A stretch of DNA of 64,000 bases from Brevundimonas sp. MYb52 (GCF_002979535.1 NZ_PCPB01000009.1:1-64000); one strand, 5' to 3'. Shown: positions 25,979-35,858, counted from the first letter of the stretch. Numbers and translations: made by a program. Notes: generated from the sequence alone by a model not told the origin.

Positions 25979-26412
25979 GGGCGGATGTGGTGGCCGCCGC
26001 GCGCGGCTGGCTGGGGACGCCTTATCGGCATCAGGCCAGCGTGAAGGGCGAGGGCGCGGACTGTCTGGGTCTGGTGCGCGGGGTGTGGCGCGAGGTGGCG
26101 GGCGAGGAGCCGGAGGCGCCGCCGCCCTACCGGCCCGACTGGGCCGAGGTCGGGGGCGAGGAGACGCTGCTGCACGCGGCGCGGCGCTGGCTGGTCGAGA
26201 TCAGGCCCGAGGCGGCGCGGCCCGGCGACGTGCTGCTGTTCCGCATGAGCGCGGGCTGTCCGGCCAAGCACTGCGCCATCCTGTCGGACGACGGCGGGCC
26301 GGAGCCGAAGATGATCCACGCCTACTGGGGACGGTCGGTGGTGGAGAGCTGGATGGGGCCGTGGTGGCGCAGAAGACTGGTCGCGGCGTTCCGCTGGCCA
26401 CAGGAGATGTGA
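25975..26412 (+). CDS. GTA gp14, NlpC/P60 cell-wall peptidase
   Basis: 145 residues from ATG 25975, overlapping the gp13 stop by four bases. Catalytic Cys in GEGADCLGLVRGVWRE, His in AKHCAIL and a second His in MIHAYWGR, as in the NlpC/P60 fold. RPGDVLLFRM precedes the His as usual. It probably opens peptidoglycan during injection. Ends directly before the gp15 start. Confidence 0.88.
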   Translation: MRADVVAAARGWLGTPYRHQASVKGEGADCLGLVRGVWREVAGEEPEAPPPYRPDWAEVGGEETLLHAARRWLVEIRPEAARPGDVLLFRMSAGCPAKHCAILSDDGGPEPKMIHAYWGRSVVESWMGPWWRRRLVAAFRWPQEM

Positions 26413-29400
26413 ATGGCGCAGGTCGTTCTGAGCAATCTGGGCCAGCATTTCGGCGGGCCGATCGGGCAGTTCATCGGCGCGACCGTGGGGCGGGCGGTCG
26501 ATGAGCGGGTGATCGCCAGCCTGTCGCCCGCGCGCCAAAAGGGACCGAGGCTGGAGGCGCTGAGCCTGCAGTCGTCGGCGGACGGGGCGCCGATGGCCTG
26601 CGTGTTTGGGCGGGCGCGGGTGGCGGGACAGGTGATCTGGGCCGCGCGGTTTCTGGAGAAGCGCCATGAACGGTCGGGCGGCAAGGGCGGGCAGAGGACG
26701 GTCGAGTATGCCTATTCGCTGAGCTTCGCCGTGGCCCTGGGCGAGGGGCCGATCGACGGGGTAGGACGGGTCTGGGCCGACGGCCAGCCGCTGGATCTGA
26801 CGGGCGTGACGATGCGGGTGCATCGCGGGACGCAGACGCAGACGCCCGATCCGCTGATCGAGGCGGTCGAGGGGGAAGCGCCGGCTTATCGGGGCACGGC
26901 CTATGCGGTGTTCGAGGACCTGCCGCTGGGGCCGTTCGGCAATCGCGCGCCGCAGCTGGCGTTCGAGGTGTTCCGTCGCGCGCCGGGCGAGGGGCGACTG
27001 GAGGATCTGCTGGAAGGGGTGTGTCTGATCCCCGGCGCGGGGGAGTTCTGCCTGGCGACCGAGGCGGTGATGCGTCGCGAGGGGCTGACGCGGGCCAGGG
27101 CCGAGAATGTGAACCACGCCGAGGGGCAGGCGGACCTGCTGGTCTCGCTGGACCAGTTGCTGGTCCAGGCGCCGAATCTGAAGCGGGTCAGTCTGATCGT
27201 CGGCTGGTTTGGCGACCACGTGCGCGCGGGTCAGTGCCGCATCCGACCGGGGGTGGAGAACCGCACCAAGACGACCGAGCCGATGACCTGGAAGGTCGCG
27301 GGTCTGCAGCGCGGCGAGGCGCATCTGATTTCCAGGGTCGATGGCGGGGCGGGCCGCGAGGGGCCGGCCTATGGCGGGACGCCGTCGGACGAGAGCGTGC
27401 GTCAGGCGATCCGGGCGCTCAAGGATCGGGGGCTGGAGGTGACCCTCTATCCCTTCGTCTTCATGGACTGCGAGGGCTATCCGTGGCGCGGGCGCGTGAC
27501 GGGTACTGACGGCGCAGGGGCCCCGGCTGAGGTCGCGGCCATGTTCGGCACAGCGGACGGCTGGGGTCTGAGGCGGCTGGCGCTGCACTATGCAGGCATT
27601 GCCGCCGAGGAGGGCGCGGACGGGCTGCTGATCGGCTCGGAGATGCGAGGGCTGACCTGGATGCGGGATGCCGGCGGGGGTTTTCCGGCGGTGGCGCAGT
27701 TTCGGACCCTGGCGGCGGAATGCCGGGCGGTGGTCGGGGCGGGGGTGAAGCTGAGCTATGCCGCTGACTGGTCGGAGTATTTCGGGCGGCAGGCGGACGG
27801 GGAGGTGCGGTTTCATCTGGACCCTTTGTGGGCCGACGCCAACATCGATTACGTCGGCATCGACTGGTATCCGCCGCTGGGCGACTGGCGGGCCGGGGAT
27901 GGCGGCCTGGACGCGGAGGCGGGGTTCGAGGGGGCGTCATCGGCGGCCTATCTGGCCGCGCAGGTCACGGGCGGCGAGGGCTTCGACTGGTATTACGCCA
28001 GCGAGGCCGATCGGGCGGCGCAGGCGCGGACGCCGATCGTCGACACCGCGCACGGCGAGGACTGGATGTTCCGCCCCAAGGACCTGAAGAACTGGTGGTC
28101 GAACCCGCACCACGACCGGGTCGCGGGCGTGAAGAGCGGGACGCCGACGGCCTGGGTTCCCATGATGAAGCCGATCCGGCTGACGGAATTCGGCTGTGCG
28201 GCGGTGGACCGGGGCGGCAATGCGCCGAACCTGTTCCAGGACCCCAAGAGCACGGAGAACGCCCTGCCGCCCTTTTCGACGGGCGCGCGGGATGACCGGA
28301 TGCAGCGGCGGGCGCTGGAGGCGGTGCTGAAGCACTATGCGGCGCCGGCGAACAATCCGGTGTCACTGGTCTATGGCGGGCGGATGCTGGAGGGGGCGGA
28401 CGCCTGGTGCTGGGACGCGCGGCCCTATCCGGCCTTTCCGGCGCGGGCGGAGGTCTGGGCCGACGCAGCGGCCTGGCGCGCTGGGCACTGGCTGAACGGG
28501 CGGTTGGGCGGCGAGGCCGTGGACATGATCGCCGCCGTGCTGAGGCGCGGGGGGCTGGATGAGGACGACTTTGTCGTGGGGGCGCTGGAGGGCGAGGCGG
28601 CGGGCTATGTGATCGACCGACCGATGCGGACGCGCGACGCGCTGGAGCCGCTGCTGGCGGCCTTCGGCGCCACGGCGGCGGAGCGCGGCGGGCGGGTGGC
28701 GGTGCAGGGCGACGAGGCGGCGGTGCTGACGCTGACGGCGGATGCGCTGGCGCTGCCGGACGACGGGGCCAGCGTGTCGGCGGAACGATCGCTGGAGGCG
28801 CGGCCCGAGGCGGCGCGGGTGCGCTTTATCGACGAGGCGGCGAACTATCAGACTGGATCGGCGACCGTGCAGGCGGAGCAGGGTGGCGACGGCGGCGGGC
28901 TGGATGCGGACTTGCCGGTGGTGTGTGACGCCCAACTGGCGGCGACCGTGGCGCGGCGGATGCTGGCGGCGGGCGAGGCGGCTGAGCGGCTGACCGTGCG
29001 GCTGGGGCCGCTGGAGGCGCTGAAGCTGGAACCCGACGACCTGGTGGCGGTCGAGGGACAGGCGGGCGATTGGCGCGCGGCGAGGCTGGACTGGGACGAA
29101 GAGCCGACGGCGACGCTGGAGCCGGTGGTGCGGATCGCGCCGGGCGAGGCGAGGCCGGACTGGCGGCCCGGCGAGCCGCCGACGGTCATGGGGGCGCCCT
29201 TCCTGCGGTTGCTGGACCTGCCGCTCTTGCCGGGCATGGAGGACGACGGGCGGCCTGTGGCGGTGGTGGCCGCCGAGCCGTGGCGGCCGATGACGGTGCA
29301 TGGCGGGCAGGATGCGGCGACGCTGACGCCGCGGGCGACCGTGACGCAGCCGGCCACGGTCGGAGTGCTGATGACGCCGCTGACGCGCGGCGTGCTGGGG

Positions 29401-30111
29401 CGCTGGGACGAGGCCAATGCGATCATGGTGCGGATCGAAGGGGCGGGGCCGCAGAGCCTGTCGGCGGGGGCGGTTCTCGGCGGCGGGAATGCATTGGCGG
29501 TGGAGACAACGGCGGGCTGGGAGGTGGTGCAGTTCAGGCGGGCGGAACTGGTCGGGGACGAGGTCTGGCGCCTGACGGGGCTGTTGCGCGGGCAGCAGGG
29601 GACCGAGGCGGAGGCGGTTGCGGGGGCTGCAACCGGGGCTCTGGTCGTGATGCTGGATCGAGGCCTGCCGCGCGTGGAGATGAGCGCGGGCGAGCGCGGT
29701 CTGCCGCGTCTGTGGCGGGCGGGACCGGCGGGGGCGCCGCCGGGCGGGACGGGCTTTGCGCAGGCGGATTTCACCTGGGAAGGGCGGTCAGCGCGGCCCT
29801 GGCGACCGGCGCATCTGCGGGCGGTGGTCGAGGGCGGCGGGCGGCGGCTGTCATGGACGCCGCGCGTTCGGGTGAACGGCGAGGGCTGGGAGGCCGAGCC
29901 GGTCGAGGTCGATCCGCGCCGGTTCCGGGTGCGGGTGCTGGACGGGGCGGTCGAGAAGCGCGTCTGGGAGGTGGCGGGACTTGAGACGGTCTATCCGGCG
30001 GCGCAGAGGGCGGCGGACTGGCCGGGCGGGAGCGGCGAAAGCGCGCGGGTGGCAGTGGCGCAGTGGGGCGAAGGCTATGGCTGGGGCGCGGAGGCGGTGG
30101 TCGGGCTTTAG
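26413..30111 (+). CDS. GTA gp15, large baseplate/host-specificity protein
   Basis: 1232 residues, the size of the RcGTA megatron. N-terminal 200 residues (MAQVVLSNLGQHFGGPIGQF, with a glycine-rich membrane-like start) lead to a GTA TIM-barrel domain (about 240-620), recognisable by LKDRGLEVTLYPFVFMDCEG, EGADGLLIGSEMRGLTWMR, KLSYAADWSEYF, NIDYVGIDWYPPLGDW and KPIRLTEFGCAAVDRGGNAP. A phage-tail_3-like region (LEAFGATAAERGGRVAVQG is not exact, but the LEPLLAAFGATAAERGGRVA block is) and an Ig-like C terminus follow. The TIM barrel resembles glycoside hydrolases. It forms the central baseplate spike. The gene is full length with no internal stop. Confidence 0.9.
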   Translation: MAQVVLSNLGQHFGGPIGQFIGATVGRAVDERVIASLSPARQKGPRLEALSLQSSADGAPMACVFGRARVAGQVIWAARFLEKRHERSGGKGGQRTVEYAYSLSFAVALGEGPIDGVGRVWADGQPLDLTGVTMRVHRGTQTQTPDPLIEAVEGEAPAYRGTAYAVFEDLPLGPFGNRAPQLAFEVFRRAPGEGRLEDLLEGVCLIPGAGEFCLATEAVMRREGLTRARAENVNHAEGQADLLVSLDQLLVQAPNLKRVSLIVGWFGDHVRAGQCRIRPGVENRTKTTEPMTWKVAGLQRGEAHLISRVDGGAGREGPAYGGTPSDESVRQAIRALKDRGLEVTLYPFVFMDCEGYPWRGRVTGTDGAGAPAEVAAMFGTADGWGLRRLALHYAGIAAEEGADGLLIGSEMRGLTWMRDAGGGFPAVAQFRTLAAECRAVVGAGVKLSYAADWSEYFGRQADGEVRFHLDPLWADANIDYVGIDWYPPLGDWRAGDGGLDAEAGFEGASSAAYLAAQVTGGEGFDWYYASEADRAAQARTPIVDTAHGEDWMFRPKDLKNWWSNPHHDRVAGVKSGTPTAWVPMMKPIRLTEFGCAAVDRGGNAPNLFQDPKSTENALPPFSTGARDDRMQRRALEAVLKHYAAPANNPVSLVYGGRMLEGADAWCWDARPYPAFPARAEVWADAAAWRAGHWLNGRLGGEAVDMIAAVLRRGGLDEDDFVVGALEGEAAGYVIDRPMRTRDALEPLLAAFGATAAERGGRVAVQGDEAAVLTLTADALALPDDGASVSAERSLEARPEAARVRFIDEAANYQTGSATVQAEQGGDGGGLDADLPVVCDAQLAATVARRMLAAGEAAERLTVRLGPLEALKLEPDDLVAVEGQAGDWRAARLDWDEEPTATLEPVVRIAPGEARPDWRPGEPPTVMGAPFLRLLDLPLLPGMEDDGRPVAVVAAEPWRPMTVHGGQDAATLTPRATVTQPATVGVLMTPLTRGVLGRWDEANAIMVRIEGAGPQSLSAGAVLGGGNALAVETTAGWEVVQFRRAELVGDEVWRLTGLLRGQQGTEAEAVAGAATGALVVMLDRGLPRVEMSAGERGLPRLWRAGPAGAPPGGTGFAQADFTWEGRSARPWRPAHLRAVVEGGGRRLSWTPRVRVNGEGWEAEPVEVDPRRFRVRVLDGAVEKRVWEVAGLETVYPAAQRAADWPGGSGESARVAVAQWGEGYGWGAEAVVGL

Positions 30112-30112
30112 C

Positions 30113-30250
30113 TTTCCTCCCTGTCGCGCAGCGATGGGGAGGTGGCGCGGCGGCGAAGCCGACGTGACGGAGGGGGCGTCTCAACGGCAGACGTTTGCGT
30201 CGCCCCCTCCACCACTTCGTGGTCCCCCTCCCCATGGAATGGGGAGGAAA
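30113..30250. repeat. Palindromic intergenic repeat, full copy
   Basis: TTTCCTCCCTGTCGCGCAGC, GGGGAGGTGGCGCGGCGGCG, GTGACGGAGGGGGC, spacer, GCCCCCTCCACCACTTCGTGG, CCCTCCCCATGGAATGGGG, AGGAAA. It closes the GTA cluster two bases after the gp15 stop. Confidence 0.8.
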
Positions 30251-30333
30251 GGGGTGGATCGCCCCTTCCAGCGGGGGGGCGCATGGCTTAACTGACGCTC
30301 TGGTTCTTTTACTGATGTTGGAGCGAACTCGAC

Positions 30334-31239
30334 GTGGCTGGCGATCCCTATAAGGAACTGGGCGTAGCCAAGGGCGCGAGCGCGGACGAGATCAAGAAGG
30401 CGTTCCGCAAGCTCGCCAAGGAGCTGCACCCGGACAAGAACCCCGGCGACAAGGTGTCGGAGGAGCGGTTCAAGCGCATCACGGCGGCATTCGACCTGCT
30501 GGGCGACGCCGAGAAGCGCGCCAAGTATGATCGCGGCGAGATCGACGCCGACGGACGCGAGCAGTTCCGCGCGCCGCCGGGCGGCGGCGGGCGTTCGGGC
30601 GGCTTTGGCGGGTTCGGCGGCTCGGGCGGTCGCGGCGGGTTCGAGGACATCGACCTGGAGGAACTGTTCGGCGCCTTCGGCGGCGGCGGGCGCACGGCGG
30701 GACGCGGCGGCTTTGGCGGCGGCAAGGGCCAGGACGTGCGGGCCACGCTGGACATCAGTCTGGAAGACTCCATCGCGGGGACGACGCGCCGCATCCAGTT
30801 CTCGGACGGGCGGATGCTGGACGTGGTCATTCCCAAGGGCGCGTCCGAGGGCCAGGTGATCCGACTGAAAGGGCAGGGCGCGCCGGGGCGTGGCGGTCAG
30901 GCGGGCGACGCCCTGATCGAACTGAAGATCGCCCCGCACCCGGTGTTCAAGCGCGACGGCGCGGACCTGACGATGGACCTGGCGGTTTCGGTTCCCGATG
31001 CGGTGCTGGGCGGCAAGATCCAGGTGCCGACGCCCGAGGGCGCGGTGATGATGACCATTCCCAAGGGCTCGAACAGCGGCAAGATCCTGCGGCTCAAGGG
31101 ACGCGGCGCCTATGCCGGCGGCAAGCGCGGCGACCTGCTGGCCAAGCTGGCGGTGACCCTGCCGGAGACGCCGGATGACGAGCTGATCCGGTTCGCCACT
31201 GAATGGCGCGACAAGCGGCCCTATACGCCCGGACGCTGA
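30334..31239 (+). CDS. DnaJ/CbpA-type co-chaperone (no zinc finger)
   Basis: 301 residues from GTG 30334. J domain at 1-70 with DPYKELGVAKGASADEIKKA and the essential HPD at 32-34 (KELHPDKN). A Gly/Phe-rich linker follows (about 80-130). The client-binding C-terminal domains begin at VRATLDISLEDSIAGTTRRI and contain IPKGASEGQVIRLKGQGAPG and IPKGSNSGKILRLKGRG, a typical repeated pair. The four-CxxCxGxG zinc region of DnaJ is absent, so this is a class B protein of the CbpA type that stimulates DnaK. It stands alone, starting 84 bases after the repeat. Confidence 0.85.
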   Translation: MAGDPYKELGVAKGASADEIKKAFRKLAKELHPDKNPGDKVSEERFKRITAAFDLLGDAEKRAKYDRGEIDADGREQFRAPPGGGGRSGGFGGFGGSGGRGGFEDIDLEELFGAFGGGGRTAGRGGFGGGKGQDVRATLDISLEDSIAGTTRRIQFSDGRMLDVVIPKGASEGQVIRLKGQGAPGRGGQAGDALIELKIAPHPVFKRDGADLTMDLAVSVPDAVLGGKIQVPTPEGAVMMTIPKGSNSGKILRLKGRGAYAGGKRGDLLAKLAVTLPETPDDELIRFATEWRDKRPYTPGR

Positions 31240-31276
31240 GCCGACTCTCTATCCTTCTCCCCGAGGAACGACGCTG

Positions 31277-32437
31277 ATGATCGCCAAGCCTGACGCAAAG
31301 CCTGCTCGCCCGTGGTTCTCCGCCGGTCCGACGGCCAAGCGTCCGGGCTGGTCGTTGGCGGGGTTGCCGACCAACCTGCTGGGACGCGGCATTCGCGCGC
31401 CGGAGGTGGTGGAGCGTTTCGCCTATGGCTTGCGGCTGACGCGCGAGGTGCTGGCGCCGCCCGAGGACTATGTGCTGCTCTATACGCCGGGGTCGGACAC
31501 GGGCGCGGTCGAGGCGGCGCTGTGGGGAATGCTGGGCGAGCGGCCGGTGCAGGTCGTGGCCTATGAAAACTTCGGTCAGGTCTGGGCGACCGACGTGCGC
31601 GACCACCTGAAGCTGGAACCGGAGGTGCTGACGGCGCCCTGGGGCGAGCTGCCGGACATGAGCCAGGTCGATCCGAACAAGGATGTGGTGTTTCCGTGGA
31701 ACGGCACGACCTCGGGCGTGCGCGTGGATAACGTCGACTGGATCGCCGACGACCGCGAGGGGCTGACCATCTGCGACGCGACCTCGGCGGCGTTCGCCAT
31801 GGACCTGCCGTGGGACAAGCTGGACGTCACCACCTTCAGCTTCCAGAAGGCGCTGGGCGGCGAGGCGGGCATCGGCGTCATGGTGCTGTCGCCGCGCGCG
31901 GTGGCGCGGCTGGATGCTTATCGGCCCGAGCGGTCGATCCCCAAGGTGCTGCGCCTGACCGACAAGAAGGGCTTTGACCGGACCCTGGCGGACGGGGTGG
32001 TGATCAACACCTTTTCGATCCTGACCATTGAGGACTGGATCGACGCCCTGGAGTGGGCCAGGGACGTGGGTGGGCTGCCCGAACTGATCCGCCGCACGGA
32101 CCAGAACTATGCGGCCCTGGCGGAATGGGTGGAGCGGACCGACTGGATCGCCTTCCTGCCCGACCGACCCGAAGTGCGCTCGACCACCTCGGTCTGCCTG
32201 AAGTTCACGGATGCGCGCATCGCGGCGATGGATGAGGCGGGGCAGAAAGCTTTCGTGAAGCGGTTCAAGGCCTTGCTGGAAGACGAGGGCGCTGTGTTCG
32301 ACATGGAGCCGCATCGCTATGCGCCGCCGGGCCTGCGTCTGTGGTGCGGCTGCACCGTCGAGACGGCGGACGTGGTGGACGCCACGCCGTGGCTGGAATG
32401 GGCCTTCCAGACAGCGGTGGCCGAGCTGGCCGGATAA
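31277..32437 (+). CDS. serC: Phosphoserine aminotransferase
   Basis: 386 residues, the long alphaproteobacterial form of phosphoserine transaminase. Family markers: RPWFSAGPTAKRPGWSLAGL at the start, YTPGSDTGAVEAALWGMLG, VVFPWNGTTSGVRV, TICDATSAAFAMDLPWDKLD and the PLP lysine K191 in SFQKALGGEAG. It converts 3-phosphohydroxypyruvate and glutamate to phosphoserine in serine synthesis. The partner dehydrogenase gene serA, often next to it in relatives, is not in this window; purA follows after 78 bases. Confidence 0.88.
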   Translation: MIAKPDAKPARPWFSAGPTAKRPGWSLAGLPTNLLGRGIRAPEVVERFAYGLRLTREVLAPPEDYVLLYTPGSDTGAVEAALWGMLGERPVQVVAYENFGQVWATDVRDHLKLEPEVLTAPWGELPDMSQVDPNKDVVFPWNGTTSGVRVDNVDWIADDREGLTICDATSAAFAMDLPWDKLDVTTFSFQKALGGEAGIGVMVLSPRAVARLDAYRPERSIPKVLRLTDKKGFDRTLADGVVINTFSILTIEDWIDALEWARDVGGLPELIRRTDQNYAALAEWVERTDWIAFLPDRPEVRSTTSVCLKFTDARIAAMDEAGQKAFVKRFKALLEDEGAVFDMEPHRYAPPGLRLWCGCTVETADVVDATPWLEWAFQTAVAELAG

Positions 32438-32515
32438 TTCTGCGTCCTTGGGGGGACTCCTGACGATTCAGGGGTTATAGGCTCCCACCGCATTCTGGAT
32501 TGCGGAGAAACGATC

Positions 32516-33811
32516 TTGGCGAACGTCGCGGTAGTCGGCGCCCAATGGGGCGACGAGGGCAAGGGCAAGATTGTCGACTGGTTGTCGAACCGGGCCGACA
32601 TGGTCGTGCGGTTCCAGGGCGGCCATAACGCCGGGCATACGCTGGTCGTCGACGGCAAGGTTTACAAGCTGGCGCTGCTGCCCTCGGGCGTGGTGCAGGG
32701 CAAGCCTTCGATCATCGGCAACGGCGTGGTCGTGGACCCTTGGCATCTGGTCGGCGAGATCGAGAAGATCGTCGCCCAGGGCGTGGCCATCAGCCCCGAC
32801 ATCCTGACCATCGCCGACAACGCCTGCCTGATCCTGCCGATCCATCCGGCCCTGGACGTGGCGCGCGAAGCCGCCGCCAGCGCGCCGGGCGCCAAGATCG
32901 GCACGACCGGTCGCGGCATCGGCCCGGCCTATGAGGACAAGGTGGGCCGGCGCGCCATCCGCGTCTGCGATCTGGCCAACGAAGACGACCTGAAGATCAA
33001 GATCGACCGTCTGCGCTCGCACCACGATCCCTTACGCGCCGGTCTGGGGCTGGAGCCGATCGACCCGGCGGCCCTGCTGGCGCAACTGCTGGAGATCGCG
33101 CCGAAGATCCTGCCCTATGTGAAGCCCGCCTGGCGCGTGCTGGATCAGGCGCAGAAGGACGGCAAGCGCGTGCTGTTCGAGGGGGCGCAGGGCGCCTTCC
33201 TGGACGTGGATCACGGCACCTATCCCTATGTGACGTCGTCCAACACCGTGGCCGGCCAGGCTGCGGCGGGTTCGGGCATTGGCCCGCGCGGCGTCGGCTA
33301 TGTGCTGGGCATCGTGAAGGCCTATACGACGCGCGTCGGTGAAGGCCCGTTCGCCTGTGAACTGAACGACGAGGTCGGCGAGCATCTGGCGGTCGTGGGC
33401 CGCGAGGTCGGCGTCAATACGGGCCGGGCGCGTCGCTGCGGCTGGTTCGACGCGGTTCTGGTGCGCCAGTCGGTGGCCATCAACGGCATCGACGGCATCG
33501 CCCTGACCAAGCTGGACGTTCTGGACGGTCTGAAGACGCTGAAGATCTGCGTCGGCTATCGCATCAATGGCGAGGTGCTGGACTACCTGCCGTCGAGCCT
33601 GAAGGATCAGGCCTCGGCCGAGCCGGTGTTCGAGGAGCTGGAAGGCTGGAACGAGAGCACCGCCGGGGTGCGCACCTTCAAGGACCTGAACGCCCATGCG
33701 CTGAAGTATGTGCGTCGGATCGAGGAACTGATCGGCGCGCCGGTGGCCCTGCTGTCGACCAGCCCCGAGCGGGACGACACCATTCTGATGCGCGATCCCT
33801 TCCAGGGTTGA
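32516..33811 (+). CDS. purA: Adenylosuccinate synthetase
   Basis: 431 residues from TTG 32516, with GGAGAAACGATC just upstream. The GTP-binding loop [11 protein letters not shown] at the N terminus, [49 protein letters not shown] and [17 protein letters not shown] are all intact, as is the terminal region with [11 protein letters not shown]. It makes adenylosuccinate from IMP, GTP and aspartate, the first step to AMP. It joins purL, purQ and purT elsewhere in the window as purine genes, not in an operon. Confidence 0.93.
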   Translation: MANVAVVGAQWGDEGKGKIVDWLSNRADMVVRFQGGHNAGHTLVVDGKVYKLALLPSGVVQGKPSIIGNGVVVDPWHLVGEIEKIVAQGVAISPDILTIADNACLILPIHPALDVAREAAASAPGAKIGTTGRGIGPAYEDKVGRRAIRVCDLANEDDLKIKIDRLRSHHDPLRAGLGLEPIDPAALLAQLLEIAPKILPYVKPAWRVLDQAQKDGKRVLFEGAQGAFLDVDHGTYPYVTSSNTVAGQAAAGSGIGPRGVGYVLGIVKAYTTRVGEGPFACELNDEVGEHLAVVGREVGVNTGRARRCGWFDAVLVRQSVAINGIDGIALTKLDVLDGLKTLKICVGYRINGEVLDYLPSSLKDQASAEPVFEELEGWNESTAGVRTFKDLNAHALKYVRRIEELIGAPVALLSTSPERDDTILMRDPFQG

Positions 33812-33896
33812 GGCGGTCGAGGCGCGGCGTCCCGATTAGGGAAACCGCGCCTTAACCCCCTGAGTTTACCTTCTCAGCTCCAGATGGAGCCGAGCC

Positions 33897-34703
33897 GTGT
33901 TCGCCTTAGACGCCAAGACAATGCAGAAGATCGCTCCGGTCGTGCGCCGGGTGCTGATCGTCGATCCCAATCCTGCCGCTGCGCGCCTCTTGTCCGACCT
34001 GCTGAAGGGCTTTGGGTCGCGTGATGTCGCGGTCGAGGGTGATGAGGCGCGGGTGATTGATCTGGCGCGCGAGATGGAGCCGGGTCTGATCCTGACCGAG
34101 CGGACCGGGCCGAAGCTGGACGGCGAGGGTCTGGCGCGACGCATCCGCCGGTCGAGCCTGTCGTGCCGCCGCGTGCCGATCATCATGGTCACCGCCGAGG
34201 CCACCGCCAGCAGCATCAAGGGCGCGCGGGATTCCGGCGTGCACGAGTTTCTGAGGAAGCCCTTCACCAGCGGCGACCTGTTCCGTCGGGTCGAGAACCT
34301 GGCGACCAAGCCGCGCGACTGGGTCGAGGCCGTGGGCTACATCGGGCCGGATCGGCGCCGCTTCAACTCCGACGACTACGCCGGGCCGGGCAAGCGCAAG
34401 GCAGACAAGCCGGCGTCGGCGGCGGAAGCCGTGGTGGCGGTCAAGGACCAGGCCATGCGGATTCTGAACTCGGCCCTGACCCAGTTCGACACCGATCCCA
34501 TGCAGGCGGTGCGCGCCATCAAGCAGCAGGCCGAGACGCTGAAGGCCCTGGCCATCAAGACCGGCGACGCCTCGCTGGCTATTGCAGCGGCCGGTCTGGA
34601 GACCAACCTGGCGGCGGGTGCGCCGACCAAGGCGACGCTGGCTGGGCCGGTGGGGGCTGTGCTGGCCCTGGCCTCGCCCGAGAGCCTGTCTCGGGCGGGC
34701 TAA
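33897..34703 (+). CDS. Receiver-domain protein lacking the phosphoacceptor Asp
   Basis: 268 residues from GTG 33897. The receiver spans about 18-140: VLIVDPNP supplies the acidic pocket (D23), PIIMVTAEAT the switch Thr and FLRKPF the conserved Lys (K121). The phosphoacceptor position reads LILTERTGPKLDG with Glu at 68 instead of Asp, so it is probably not phosphorylated in the usual way. The C-terminal 120 residues form a helical region (MRILNSALTQFDTDPMQAVR, LKALAIKTGDASLAIAAAGL) without a DNA-binding domain. A Glu at this site can mimic constant phosphorylation. Convergent with rpoH. Confidence 0.7.
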   Translation: MFALDAKTMQKIAPVVRRVLIVDPNPAAARLLSDLLKGFGSRDVAVEGDEARVIDLAREMEPGLILTERTGPKLDGEGLARRIRRSSLSCRRVPIIMVTAEATASSIKGARDSGVHEFLRKPFTSGDLFRRVENLATKPRDWVEAVGYIGPDRRRFNSDDYAGPGKRKADKPASAAEAVVAVKDQAMRILNSALTQFDTDPMQAVRAIKQQAETLKALAIKTGDASLAIAAAGLETNLAAGAPTKATLAGPVGAVLALASPESLSRAG

Positions 34704-34747
34704 GGCTCATCTTTTTTGCGCTACCGCCTTCGGCTGCTTGAGCGCGC

Positions 34748-35632
34748 TCAGGCGTCGACTAGGTTCCGCTCTTCAGCGGCGGCGCGCATGGCTTTTTGCA
34801 GTTTCTCGAAGGCGCGGACCTCGATCTGACGGACGCGCTCGCGCGAGACGCCATACTGGCTGGCGAGCTCTTCCAGGGTGACCGGGTCGTCCTTGAGGCG
34901 ACGCTCCGTGAGGATGTGCTTCTCGCGGTCGGTCAGTTCCTGCATGGCTTCTTCGAGCAGGCTCATGCGGATGGACTTCTCCTCGGAGTCGGCCAGAGCC
35001 GTTTCCTGGGACACCGCATCGTCGTCGGCCAGCCAGTCCTGCCACTCGCTTTCGCCGTCGGCGCGCAGGGGCGCGTTCAGCGAGGCGTCGCCGCCGAGAC
35101 GGCGGTTCATGTTGGTGACTTCCTCTTCCGACACGCCCAGCTTGGTGGCGATGGCGGCGAGGTGTTCGGGGTGCAGGTCGCCTTCCTCGAAGGCCGAGAT
35201 CTGGCTCTTGGCCTTGCGCAGGTTGAAGAAGAGCTTCTTCTGCGCGGCGGTGGTGCCCATCTTCACGAGGGACCAGGAGCGCAGGATGTATTCCTGAATG
35301 GACGCGCGAATCCACCACATGGCGTAGGTCGCCAGGCGGAAGCCCTTGTCGGGATCGAATTTCTTGACGGCCTGCATCAGGCCGACGTTGCCCTCTGAGA
35401 TCACTTCGCCGATCGGCAGGCCGTAGCCGCGATACCCCATGGCGATCTTGGCCACGAGACGAAGGTGAGAGGTGACGAGGCGGTGGGCCGCTTCGGGGTC
35501 CTGGTGCTCGCTCCAACGCTTGGCGAGCATGAACTCCTCGTCCTTGGTGAGCATCGGAAACTTACGGATTTCCGTGAGATAGCGCGACAGTCCCTGTTCA
35601 GGCGACATCACCGCGAGTGTCGAGTTAGCCAT
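34748..35632 (-). CDS. rpoH: Heat-shock sigma factor RpoH (sigma-32)
   Basis: 294 residues from ATG 35632 (MANSTLAVMSPEQGLSRYLT). Region 2 contains VTSHLRLVAKIAMGYRGYGL, GEVISEGNVGLMQAVKKFDP and FRLATYAMWWIRASIQEYIL. The RpoH box is present in QKKLFFNLRKAK. Region 4 ends the protein with VTLEELASQYGVSRERVRQIE. It directs RNA polymerase to heat-shock promoters; in Caulobacter it is itself heat-inducible. The first frame start further upstream lies in the promoter region and was not used. The neighbouring rluD-type gene is the same arrangement as in related genomes. Confidence 0.93.
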   Translation of the reverse strand: MANSTLAVMSPEQGLSRYLTEIRKFPMLTKDEEFMLAKRWSEHQDPEAAHRLVTSHLRLVAKIAMGYRGYGLPIGEVISEGNVGLMQAVKKFDPDKGFRLATYAMWWIRASIQEYILRSWSLVKMGTTAAQKKLFFNLRKAKSQISAFEEGDLHPEHLAAIATKLGVSEEEVTNMNRRLGGDASLNAPLRADGESEWQDWLADDDAVSQETALADSEEKSIRMSLLEEAMQELTDREKHILTERRLKDDPVTLEELASQYGVSRERVRQIEVRAFEKLQKAMRAAAEERNLVDA

Positions 35633-35858
35633 TAGACGTGGTCCCTCCGACCGAAAGCAAAGAGCAGGCGCCACGGCCATGACCACATGCGTGCGCCATC
35701 GCCTCACCCCTCAACCGATCAGATGGGTATGGGTTGCCGCCTTGTGTAGGGGCGGATCGTCACACGAAGGCGTGACTGTGGCTCCCAAGCCACCCGTGTC
35801 GGGTGAAGGCTTATTAGCACAGTGTGTGTTGCTGATCAAATCGAGCGGTGGGAGGGCG

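Noticed and set aside
34704..34747. T-run (TTTTTT) between the receiver gene and rpoH as a terminator
   Set aside because: The T-run precedes the small stem on the plus strand and is not placed correctly for either gene.
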